A stretch of DNA of 64,000 nt from Nocardioides sp. S5 (GTDB lineage Bacteria; Actinomycetota; Actinomycetes; Propionibacteriales; Nocardioidaceae). The notes under the pieces were generated by a model that was not told the origin of the DNA, ran no database searches, and was given only the letters and a program-made list of their open reading frames with translations. The DNA lies in assembly GCF_017310035.1 (NCBI RefSeq), contig NZ_CP022296.1:1302001-1366000 (forward strand), read 5' to 3'. The position numbers and the translations under genes are program-made. Of this stretch, positions 23,955-31,933 are shown piece by piece; positions within the stretch are counted from its first letter, which is position 1, and each line of letters begins with the position of its first letter.

Positions 23955-24491
23955 ATGGAGGAGACCGATCTGGCCGAGCTCGCGGTACTGCTGCGCGAGC
24001 GCAACCTCGTCGACGAACGCATCGGCCGACTGATCAACCGACCGATGACCGCTGGGCACGCTGGGGAGTGGATCGCGTCGCGCATCTTCGACATCGAGCT
24101 CGAGCCGAGCGCGGTCGCCAAGGCCATCGACGGACGGTTCCGTTCGGGACCGCTGACGGGGAAGAGCGTGAACATCAAGTGGTACCTCAAGCGTGAGGGC
24201 ATCCTGGACATGACCGAGGCGCCAGAGCTCGACTATTACCTGGTCCTGACCGGCCCGAAGGCGACCGCGAAGGACGTGCGGACCGTTAGAGCGTGGAGGA
24301 TCGATGCGGTCTACCTGTTCGACTCCAAGCGACTACTGACCGAGCAGCACACTCGTGGCGCCAAGGTCGGAGTCGCATCCGGTGTCCGCGAGGCGCAATG
24401 GCTGGCGGCGGAGATCTACCCGGCCGCAACGAATGCCGCGCTAGCCCTGACCGAGGATCAGAGACACCAGCTGGCTCTGTTCGGCGGGTGA
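23955..24491 (+). CDS. DUF6998-like protein of unknown function
   Basis: 178 residues. The pattern LAELAVLLRERNLVDERIGRLI, GHAGEWIASRIFDIELE, IDGRFRSGPLTGKSVNIKWY and DYYLVLTGP matches a widespread actinobacterial family I know as DUF6998. No membrane segment or catalytic motif beyond conserved D, K and W residues. Its start is 539 bases from the divergent nuclease gene start. Function unknown. Confidence 0.6.
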   Translation: MEETDLAELAVLLRERNLVDERIGRLINRPMTAGHAGEWIASRIFDIELEPSAVAKAIDGRFRSGPLTGKSVNIKWYLKREGILDMTEAPELDYYLVLTGPKATAKDVRTVRAWRIDAVYLFDSKRLLTEQHTRGAKVGVASGVREAQWLAAEIYPAATNAALALTEDQRHQLALFGG

Positions 24492-24525
24492 TACCCGCGG
24501 CGCCCGCAGGTGATCCCGAGACGCA

Positions 24526-24563
24526 AGGAAGGTTGGCGGGACCCGCCGCGGAGAACCTTGGCA
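24526..24563 (+). repeat. Repeat AGGTTGGCGG, right copy, with palindrome
   Basis: AAGGTTGGCGGGACC partner of the copy at 20345. Here it also forms nested inverted repeats: AAGGTT/AACCTT outside and GGCGGG-A-CCCGCC inside. It lies 38 bases after the stop at 24491, so a terminator role is possible. Confidence 0.35.
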
Positions 24564-24659
24564 AAGCTGGCTGTGGAGCACTGAGCCGTCACAGTTGGGG
24601 ACGCCCCGGGCGCATCGATACCCAGGTGTCACCGCGGCTCGTAGCCGGTTTGGCGTGGC

Positions 24660-25238
24660 TCAGGCCTGAGTTGCGTGAGCAGCCCGGGCTGCCCGCTCGA
24701 TCTTCATCCAGAGAGCCTCGCGGACTGCGGTGTCGATCTGCTCACCCTGGCCGGCTGCCACACCGGTCTGGCCGTCGAGTTGTTCGCGCAGAATGTCGGC
24801 GTGTCCGGCGTGCCGGGTCGTGTCGTTGAGCACGTGGACCATGACGCTGAAGAGCTTCACGTCAGGACGCGGCCACCACGGCACATCGCCGGGGGCATCG
24901 AGGGGAAGTGATCTGATCGTCGCGTCCGCGTGCTCCCATGCGCGCCCACAGAAGCCGATGATCTGCTCGCGGCTCTCGCGCTCGGTCACCCACAGGTCGC
25001 TGCCGTCGGAGTCCTGCCATCGCGGCAGCGGTTCCGGGAACGGTCGGTCGAAGACCTCGCCGAGGTATCTGGCTTCCCAGGTCGCCATGTGTTTGACCAA
25101 GCCGAGGAGGTTGGTCCCGGTCGCAGTCAGGGGCCGACGTACGTCGTACTCAGGGAGCCCCTCAAGTTTCCAGACGAGCGCCTCGCGTGCCCACTGCAAC
25201 TCGTCGCGCAGATAGTCCTTGGCGAAGTCATCGATCAT
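24660..25238 (-). CDS. DinB-like (DUF664) protein
   Basis: 192 residues if started at MIDDFAKDYL (25238); an in-frame ATG lies 18 bases upstream. The four-helix DinB fold is indicated by NLLGLVKHMATWEARYLGEVF, HADATIRSLPLD, and HVLNDTTRHAGHADILREQL, with the histidines that hold a metal (H about 57, 148 and 152). Such proteins are thiol-dependent transferases or hydrolases of low-molecular-weight thiols. Likely detoxification; the substrate is unknown. Confidence 0.7.
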   Translation of the reverse strand: MIDDFAKDYLRDELQWAREALVWKLEGLPEYDVRRPLTATGTNLLGLVKHMATWEARYLGEVFDRPFPEPLPRWQDSDGSDLWVTERESREQIIGFCGRAWEHADATIRSLPLDAPGDVPWWPRPDVKLFSVMVHVLNDTTRHAGHADILREQLDGQTGVAAGQGEQIDTAVREALWMKIERAARAAHATQA

Positions 25239-25590
25239 GGGGCAAGAGACTGCCATGGAAGATGTCAGCGAACTGCTCCCTGGCGGAGGTCAGGTCGAGG
25301 TTGCCGCCGTGAAGCCGGGCGAGCAGCTCCTCGACCGGGAGCCGCCACAGGTATCCGTGACGTGAGAAGTACCATCCGACCTCGCGGATCTGGTGCCGGT
25401 CGGTGGTGTCGGCCAGCAAATAGCCCAGAATCTGCCACACCGTGATCTTGTTCAGCACGGGAGTCCTCACGGTCTTCAGCTCGAGCAGAGTGCCATCGAT
25501 GATGACGTCCGCGTCCGCGCCGCCGAGGTCGTTGCTGCGGTCGAAGATGGGGTCGGAGACCACATGCTGGTGGAGGGACCGCACGGTCAT
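25228..25590 (-). pseudogene. C-terminal piece of a PD-(D/E)XK-like protein
   Basis: 120 residues from ATG 25590, but the frame stays open and protein-like up to a stop at about 25658 without any start codon (FGRLQLGACGVAISAAST), so the N-terminus has been lost where the SDR gene ends. The remaining part has GGADADVIIDGTLLELKT, a nuclease-like D...ExK motif, and a helix. Probably a non-functional remnant, although a short active form from ATG 25590 cannot be excluded. Its end overlaps the DinB gene start. Confidence 0.45.
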
Positions 25591-25666
25591 CGTGCTGGCG
25601 GCGCTGATGGCGACGCCGCAGGCACCGAGCTGGAGGCGGCCGAACTTGGCTCACACAACCGAGCCT

Positions 25667-26470
25667 CTACGATTTGGTGGTGTCCTGCTTCCACTCGTCG
25701 AGCCAGTCCATCATGGCCTGGTGGAAGGCTGCTCCACGGTTGCTGACGTAGGTCCGGTCTTCCCGCAACTCGTGCGCAACGAGGTCTCCGATCGTCGAGG
25801 CCGGCACCAGCACACGACCGGCAGGCTGTTGGCCACGCACCGCGTTCTCCGCAGCTCCGAGGTGATGGGCTCGGCTTCGCGCGGAGGTGACCGCGAGGTT
25901 CCCGTCCACTCCCGAGGGAACGAGCAGCATGACCTTGATTCCCTCTGGAGCGAGCGCCTCGCGCAGGACGCTGAAGTACCCGGTCAATGCGTGCTTTGTA
26001 GTGGCATACAGCGCTGAAAGCGGATCAGGGGCCGGGAGCTGTAACCCAGAGCCCGACCCGGTGAGCACGATCGCGCTGGGCGCTCCCTGACGCAGCAGTG
26101 GCAGGAATACTTGGACTGCTCGTACATGCGACATCACATTCAGGTCCCACGCCCAGCGCCACTGTTCGTCGCCGATTTCGTCGATGGGAACCATGTCGAG
26201 CACCCCTACAGTCAGCACCAAGAGGTGGAGAGATTCACCGGCATAGGCACGGGCTGCGAGGGCCTCCAATGACGCGCAATCAGTAGCGTCAACGAAGGCA
26301 GCTGTCGCTGTGCCACCCGCCGGCAAATTCACGCAGGTCTCCGTGGCGGCGTCCAGGTCTACGTCGGCGGCCATAACGTGCATTCCGCTCACCACAAGCG
26401 ACCTGGCAATCCCGCGTCCAATGCCGCTGCCTGCCCCTATGACCAGTGCGTTGCGCCCTTCCAGTTCCAT
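25667..26470 (-). CDS. Short-chain dehydrogenase/reductase (SDR)
   Basis: 267 residues. Classical SDR: cofactor loop GAGSGIGRG (about 12-20), aspartate after strand 2 (AADVDLD, favouring NAD), SGSG before the active-site YATTK (catalytic Y and K, about 157-161). The usual NNAG is LTVG here, a notable deviation. The substrate is not predictable. It stands alone among defence-like genes. Confidence 0.8.
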   Translation of the reverse strand: MELEGRNALVIGAGSGIGRGIARSLVVSGMHVMAADVDLDAATETCVNLPAGGTATAAFVDATDCASLEALAARAYAGESLHLLVLTVGVLDMVPIDEIGDEQWRWAWDLNVMSHVRAVQVFLPLLRQGAPSAIVLTGSGSGLQLPAPDPLSALYATTKHALTGYFSVLREALAPEGIKVMLLVPSGVDGNLAVTSARSRAHHLGAAENAVRGQQPAGRVLVPASTIGDLVAHELREDRTYVSNRGAAFHQAMMDWLDEWKQDTTKS

Positions 26471-26612
26471 GTGCGCGAGCCTAGGAGGTGCGAGCTCGAT
26501 GCGTCGGGAACTGCGGGACCCAGGGAGCGGGTCAAAGCCGAGTGAGGTCGACGCTGCCGGGCAAGACCTGCGGCTCTTGCCCGTATCGGGCTCGGTGGGG
26601 AGTCCGCGAAGG

Positions 26613-27671
26613 TCAACTCATCCGAGAGTGGACTTCATCGAAGAACTCGGTGAGCATCGCCTCCGCGCCCGGCTGCCCAAGTTCGTACCCGCCGAATCGG
26701 AAGACCTGGTATCCGGCGAGCTTGAGCCGTCGGTCCTCAGCGACCATCTCGGAGTAGAGACGCGGGGTCGCGGTCTCACCGACGGCGTAGTGCTGCTTGC
26801 CGTCGACTTCAATGACGACGCGTTTGCGGTCGCTGAACAACATGAGGAAGTCCATCCGTTGGCGCGCGAGGGGCGCCCCGCTCACCGATGCCCGGCGGGT
26901 TCTCTGGTCGAGCGGGTCGTAGTGGAGATAGACCTGCGGCACAAGCGCGATGACGTCCGGGTTGTCCTTGAACCGCGCGTAGTAGGTCCGGAACAGCAGA
27001 AGTTCCGGCGGGCTCGCGAGTGACGCGACCAGCCGCTGGTACAAATGGCGGGCGATGCCCGGATCGTCAAGGTCGGACGGACAGGACGGGTGGGCCGCCC
27101 ACCAAGCCACGAGATCGCTGAACTTCAACCCGCCGTCGGGCAACGGCTGGTCGTAGATGAGACAGGTGTCGCCGTTCGCCACGACCTCGATGTCGTTGCT
27201 GACGGCATCCCTGAGAACGAGGTCGGGCTTCGGGCCGGTGCTGGCGAAGATCAGGTTCTTTGTCCTGCCCTGTACGCCGTCCCCTTGCTCGTATGCGTGC
27301 ACCAGTGAAGCCAGCTGCTCCTGGTGAAGTTGGTAGATGTCGGCGTACGTGCTCAGCCGTCGCGCGAGCGATGCCAGTTGCGCCACCGACCAGTCCTCGA
27401 TGTAGCCCGTGATCAGGTCGCGCTTGTTCTCGGCCTGGTCGGGCCTAGCGTCACGGCGGCGCCATTCCAATCGGAGCTCCTCGGGGAGGACCGACTCCAA
27501 AGCGGCCCGGGTGTACCGCTTGATCAGCGCATCGCAGATGGCGGCGGTGAGCGTGCGCTTGGACGCGACGGGCGGTAGAGGGTTCACCGCAGTTGGGCGG
27601 AACCATCCGTCGAAGTACTCGGCCACGGGACTCAGTTTGGCGGTTCGACGCGCCAGACGTGGTTCATCCAC
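26613..27671 (-). CDS. Abi-like protein with C-terminal endonuclease fold
   Basis: 352 residues, GTG start. The N-terminal part (about 35-120: LTAAICDALIKRYTRAALES, KRDLITGYIEDWSVAQL) resembles the accessory domain of AbiJ-type abortive-infection proteins. The C-terminal domain (about 265-350) is a restriction-like fold: RMDFLMLFSDRKRVVIEVDG with KQHY, then AEDRRLKLAGYQVFRFGGYE. D, ExD and the late R/F are all present, as in Vsr/DUF559-like nucleases. Predicted to damage DNA or RNA upon phage infection; trigger unknown. Confidence 0.6.
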   Translation of the reverse strand: MDEPRLARRTAKLSPVAEYFDGWFRPTAVNPLPPVASKRTLTAAICDALIKRYTRAALESVLPEELRLEWRRRDARPDQAENKRDLITGYIEDWSVAQLASLARRLSTYADIYQLHQEQLASLVHAYEQGDGVQGRTKNLIFASTGPKPDLVLRDAVSNDIEVVANGDTCLIYDQPLPDGGLKFSDLVAWWAAHPSCPSDLDDPGIARHLYQRLVASLASPPELLLFRTYYARFKDNPDVIALVPQVYLHYDPLDQRTRRASVSGAPLARQRMDFLMLFSDRKRVVIEVDGKQHYAVGETATPRLYSEMVAEDRRLKLAGYQVFRFGGYELGQPGAEAMLTEFFDEVHSRMS

Positions 27672-27788
27672 CGAGTCAGCCGTGTTGAGCGTGCAGTTTC
27701 TCCCGTCGCGGGGTTTGGGCTTGCGGGACGCCTTACGAGTCGTCCCGAGACCCGCTGCATAGCCCAGAATGACGCACGCTGTTTGGAC

Positions 27789-30700
27789 CTACTTCGTGAA
27801 GATCGGCTGGTGGTCGACGTCGTCGGCCCAGTAGTTGAAGCGGTCACCCAGTACGCTGAGGAACGCTCGCGGGTCCAGGAGGTTGAGGCGTACTTCGAGT
27901 CCCCATCGACGGGCGGTCGCTGTCGCGGCGTTCCCGAGGTGGAACCACATCGCATCCTCGGTGAACAGCTCTAGCGGCGTCTCCGGGTCGTCCGCCTGCT
28001 CCTCCTTCCGCATGAGCGAGTGGAATCGCTTGACGTCGGCCTCGGTGATCGACGTGGACATGTTCAAGCCCCGATGCACCGCGCGGGCATTGACGACGAC
28101 GTTCGCAACAGCGGTGAGCAGGTGCCAGTCCTTCCAGCCCTCGGCGCGTAGCGACGCAACGAGGTCCATGAACGCCGGGTCCGCAGCAAGGCGCGGGAGC
28201 GTCATCCGGACAGGCGGTAGCAGCACCTCGTATCGTCCACCGATTGCATCGAGCGAGTCGGCCGGGTCGTAGGCCTGGGCGTGTTCCGGAAGCTCCCAGT
28301 GCAGCCCAGCGGAAGGCGGCGGCGACCGCGGCCGGTCGGGTGCGATGCGACCTCCCTCGACTTCGCGAATCTCGTCGTAGAACGAGTCCTTGTGAATGTC
28401 GACGAGTTCGTCGTATGGACGCACGCAGGTCAGCATGTGCGGAAGTCCCCGCTCGAAGGTTCGCTCCATCAAGGCGACGAAGGCTGGCTGCCCGAGGAGC
28501 GACTGGGTGACGATCGCCTGCAACGCTGCGGTGGCGACCTCCAGCTGGTCCGCCTCGACCGCCAAGCCTCCTGAACGGGTAAGGACCACCCGATGCCCGA
28601 CTGCGCCAGGGCCACGCTCCGACTCGGCAACGAACACTGAACCGGGCTCGACGGGCTGGTCTGAGACCTCGACCTCGATGCGGACATGCCCCGGCACAAG
28701 AAGGAGGTCTTCACCGGCAAGGTCGGCCAGGGTGATCTGTGCGGCGGCCACGAACCTCTCGGCCGCCAGGACGTGGGGTCGGTCGTTTGGCGTGCTGACA
28801 ACCCAGACGTTGCCGAGCGCTGCCCAGCTGTACTCGCGCACGGGCCCGGCGTCGGAGAAGGGTCGTCCGAGGCCGCCCCGGTCCGCGGAGTCGGCAACCT
28901 CGTTCTCTCCCAGCGGGTCGACCTGAGCGACCGAAGCCAGCATTGGAGCGACGAGCTTGTCGAGCTGAGTGGACTGGACTACGGGCTCGACAGCCGGCAG
29001 CAGCCCGGGACGAAGCGAAGACGCGGTCCGCAAGATGAAGCATTGGTCGATCAGCATGTTCATGAAGTACGGATAGCGCTCGAAGCTCCACGGGTCACCA
29101 GCCAGTTCTGCCTGTGCCCAGATCCCGACTCTGAACGTTCTGGTCGCGGTCAGCCACTGGCCGGCCTTGTGCTCGTAGGTCGCAGTCAGGATGAGGCCTC
29201 GGGCTACGAGGACAGCGAGGTCGGGGTCACCGCTCGTCTTCGCGACTGATGCTGCGCTCATTGCGTACTGTTTCGCGGCCAGCGGGAGTCCGAGGTTGTA
29301 GTAGACGTCGGATGCGAGCAGCATCATGATCGCGGCACCTTCAGCAGCGTCGCCGTTGAGCCAGTTCATCTTGGCGGCGTGGATCTCGCGAAGCGCGTCC
29401 AGGGGGCGCCCTGCCTGGAGCAGAGCGACTGCCCGGTCCTGTGCCCGGTCGCCGGCCGCTGCCTTTCCGGACCGCTCGACTGTCGCGTCGTCCAGGGCTT
29501 GCCGCACGTTGCGGTAGTCGGGATGGTCGATCAGCGCGGGTGCAGTGAGGTCAAACATCGTTGTGAGCTGGTCTAGCGGTGCCATCGGCGCTGCTGGCAG
29601 GGCGCTGACGAGGTCGACCAGGTGTGCCATGCCCAAGTCGAGGTCGCGCAGGTCAGCGTCGTTCGGCGCACCAGGAAGAGGGCGACCTTCCTTCTTGGCA
29701 GCGCTTAGTTCTTGGTAGACGTCGGACATCGCCGGACCTGCGGCAGGGTGGAGGCCCGCAAGGTCCTCCGTCGTGAAGCCTTGGGGGCCGTGGGCGAGGA
29801 GGACGGCAGCTGCGAGGAGACTCACCTTGGCGTTCGCCCCGGGCGCTGCTAGTAGCTTCTCTTCGAGCACCTGCTCCAGATCGTCGGCCCATCGTGCCGC
29901 TTCTTCCGCTGTGATAGTGGTTTCGCGACGAGGCTGGGTTGCCTGAACGAGGCGGAGCAGGGTGATGGCGTCGACGAGTACGCCGGTGTCGGGCGGGTCG
30001 GAAGCGAGCCGCCCGAAGTAGTCTCGGAGGATCCCGTCGACGGGCTTCAGCGTGTTGAGCCCGAACCCGGTAGCGATGACGATTTCGTACTCGATGCGGT
30101 TCAGAACGCCGAGGTCGTCGTGCGCAGAATTTCTCAGCGCTCGCGCAAAAGCCAGCCAGTCAGGCAAGTCCGCACGCGCTTCGAGGTTCAGGCTGGAGAA
30201 CCGAAGCCCTTCTCTCAGGTCGACGACCTCACCCATCGAGCCTGAGCAGACCGATTGCGAGCGCCACCGTTCACGTTCTTCGACGTACCAGTCGGGAAGT
30301 TCGTCCTGAGTCTCATCACGTTCGGGCGCGAGGGAGGAGGGGAGGTGGAGGTAGTCGACGGCGAGGTAGAACAGGTCAGCGCTGGCGATCTCGGTCGCGA
30401 TAGCTTGCGCGTCCCAGATCTCCAGCGCCACGGAGTGTCGGTCGCGTGCATGCTCCTGAAGGTCGTGCCTCTTTGCCGTTTCAAGGGGGGCCACGGTGAA
30501 ATAGATGACTCGATCGACTGGCTCACCCTTGCCGCAGATCTTCGACAGGTCTGACCGAATCTTAGACGCCACGTCGGCGCGTTGAGCGGTCACCGCAAGA
30601 ACGACCGCGTCCTGAGTCGCGAGGGCAGTGAAGAGCGACGTATCCGGCAGTTCCTTCGCCAAGACGCTCCAGAAACTCTCAGCGTCACGTCCTCCGTCGC

Positions 30701-30893
30701 CCCCGGCGGAAACCGGGCCCGTCGCGGGGATGACGTTGCTGACAATGCGCCGGCGGGTCAATCCGAGACAGAGCTGCTCGAACGGGTGATGTGCGTTGGT
30801 TTCCCCGAGGGCCTCGAGGTGGAAGCGGATCTGCGTGGCGAGCTGGGTTGGCGAGTCCAACGGCGTGTGCCTCCGGTTTCGTGGGGCTTTCAT
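27789..30893 (-). CDS. Very large protein with N-terminal Mrr-like nuclease domain
   Basis: 1,034 residues. Residues about 36-190 resemble the Mrr/restriction fold: FEQLCLGLTRRRI, GGDGGRDAE (64-72, catalytic aspartate), VVLAVTAQR (98-105, place of QxK, with R instead of K), KIRSDLSKI. The middle (about 480-640) is helical and repeat-like, TPR-type (ALLQAGRPLDALREIHAAKM; YYNLGLPLAAKQYAMSAASV). The C-terminal 350 residues are unrecognised. Nuclease plus repeat sensor in one chain is the layout of single-gene anti-phage systems. The K to R change leaves catalysis uncertain. Possibly co-regulated with the Abi-like gene (118 bases apart). Confidence 0.55.
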   Translation of the reverse strand: MKAPRNRRHTPLDSPTQLATQIRFHLEALGETNAHHPFEQLCLGLTRRRIVSNVIPATGPVSAGGDGGRDAESFWSVLAKELPDTSLFTALATQDAVVLAVTAQRADVASKIRSDLSKICGKGEPVDRVIYFTVAPLETAKRHDLQEHARDRHSVALEIWDAQAIATEIASADLFYLAVDYLHLPSSLAPERDETQDELPDWYVEERERWRSQSVCSGSMGEVVDLREGLRFSSLNLEARADLPDWLAFARALRNSAHDDLGVLNRIEYEIVIATGFGLNTLKPVDGILRDYFGRLASDPPDTGVLVDAITLLRLVQATQPRRETTITAEEAARWADDLEQVLEEKLLAAPGANAKVSLLAAAVLLAHGPQGFTTEDLAGLHPAAGPAMSDVYQELSAAKKEGRPLPGAPNDADLRDLDLGMAHLVDLVSALPAAPMAPLDQLTTMFDLTAPALIDHPDYRNVRQALDDATVERSGKAAAGDRAQDRAVALLQAGRPLDALREIHAAKMNWLNGDAAEGAAIMMLLASDVYYNLGLPLAAKQYAMSAASVAKTSGDPDLAVLVARGLILTATYEHKAGQWLTATRTFRVGIWAQAELAGDPWSFERYPYFMNMLIDQCFILRTASSLRPGLLPAVEPVVQSTQLDKLVAPMLASVAQVDPLGENEVADSADRGGLGRPFSDAGPVREYSWAALGNVWVVSTPNDRPHVLAAERFVAAAQITLADLAGEDLLLVPGHVRIEVEVSDQPVEPGSVFVAESERGPGAVGHRVVLTRSGGLAVEADQLEVATAALQAIVTQSLLGQPAFVALMERTFERGLPHMLTCVRPYDELVDIHKDSFYDEIREVEGGRIAPDRPRSPPPSAGLHWELPEHAQAYDPADSLDAIGGRYEVLLPPVRMTLPRLAADPAFMDLVASLRAEGWKDWHLLTAVANVVVNARAVHRGLNMSTSITEADVKRFHSLMRKEEQADDPETPLELFTEDAMWFHLGNAATATARRWGLEVRLNLLDPRAFLSVLGDRFNYWADDVDHQPIFTK

Positions 30894-30951
30894 CCTGCCG
30901 TTGACTCCCGACGGTTTGGGCGGGCACGCCGAAGACTGGCGCTGGTCTGCG

Positions 30952-31479
30952 TCATGTTCGTTGGCGGCCGACCCAGGCTAGGTGCTGGTCTGCGACCAGC
31001 TTTCCTTGCCGTTGGCGGCCGCGCAGGATGCCGACCCGGTTGCGTCCTTCGACAAGCTGAAGGCCGTGCTCAGCCGGCGTCAGGAGGGCACGGTCGAGAA
31101 TGATCGGCCAGCGCTTCCAGGTGCCGTGGACATCCCAAGCAAGCCCCACTCCCAGATGCTCACCTTGGTTGCGCACGGCCATCCAGTGATCGGGGTCGGC
31201 AGCGAAGTACTCGATGGCGTCCGCGTCCGATGGCCCCGTTGGCATCGCCATGAACGTGTCGACCGACAACGCTTCGACCTGCCAGCCGACCCGTGAAAGC
31301 TCGACGTTCTCGTAGTCCCGCAGGAAGGAGCCATTACCTGCGTGGTCGTAGATCCACTGCTCAAGAACGTCAGCCGGCCAGCGCAGGTCGATGACCATGT
31401 CCTGTCGTCGGAACTCGGCGAACCCGTAACCGTTCTCGCGGCACTGTTGCGCGAGGTCAGCGAAATCTGCAAGGCGCAT
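30952..31479 (-). CDS. ParB/Srx-fold-like protein of unknown function
   Basis: 175 residues from ATG 31479 with GAGGAGG ahead. The first half is alpha/beta with many aromatic residues (DMVIDLRWPADVLEQWIYDH). The second half contains HGLQLVEGRNRVGILRGR, similar to the (L)VxGxxRxxxL motif of ParB/sulfiredoxin-like folds. It stands 59 bases before the large nuclease gene in the same direction, which suggests a partner role. Confidence 0.5.
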   Translation of the reverse strand: MRLADFADLAQQCRENGYGFAEFRRQDMVIDLRWPADVLEQWIYDHAGNGSFLRDYENVELSRVGWQVEALSVDTFMAMPTGPSDADAIEYFAADPDHWMAVRNQGEHLGVGLAWDVHGTWKRWPIILDRALLTPAEHGLQLVEGRNRVGILRGRQRQGKLVADQHLAWVGRQRT

Positions 31480-31579
31480 ACGACCAATCCTCCTCGGACT
31501 TCTCCTCCTCGGACTTCCGGCGACTCTGTCGCTTCCCATGCGTTGCACCTGCCACGAGGCCTGCGTCATACCGCGAGTG

Positions 31580-31765
31580 ACGTGTCAAGGTGCGGCCGGT
31601 ATCGCCGTCCCGCATCTGTGCCGCAGGCGGATCCCCTTCCGGGATCACCAAACACTGACCTGGTTGACGTAACGCGAGTTGTTCAACAACACGTAGGCAA
31701 TTTCCAACTTCGCTGCATCTCGACAAGAAGGCCGCGCAAGGGTCGGCCGGGAACTTTTTCATTTT
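31580..31765. other. Control region before the secretion operon
   Basis: Gene-free. It holds the palindrome GTTGTTCAACAAC (31678-31690), the third copy of TTCGCTGCATCT (31709-31720), and a stretch rich in T (GAACTTTTTCATTTTTC) just before the G-rich element. With 31882-31933 it forms the whole leader of the first secretion gene. Confidence 0.45.
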
Positions 31766-31881
31766 TCGGGGGGACGGGGGCGTCCCCCCTCTCTGACCTG
31801 CGCAAACGCAACGACCGTATCCCCGTCGAGCAGGCGTCCCCCCTCGAAATCAGGGGTTTGGGGGGACGGATGCGGGGACGC
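31766..31881 (+). repeat. G-rich palindromic element, copy E1
   Basis: Order: TTTTTC, GGGGGGACG, GGGG, CGTCCCCCC (a perfect 9-bp stem), CTGACCTGCGCAAACGC, CGTCCCCCC, 16 bases, GGGGGGACGGATG, GGGGACGC. The same order of parts occurs in E2 (49437-49530). Two inverted and two direct G-blocks resemble binding sites for a replication, transfer or recombination protein. It ends 52 bases before the first secretion-operon gene. Confidence 0.6.
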
Positions 31882-31933
31882 CCGCTCGCGACCTTTCTGC
31901 CGTGCACAGCCACGGACGAAAGGAGCGTGTGCG

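Noticed and set aside
31766..31881. E1 as a known riboswitch
   Set aside because: Hairpins are present but the conserved core does not match any riboswitch class I know, and E2 is not upstream of a gene on the same strand.
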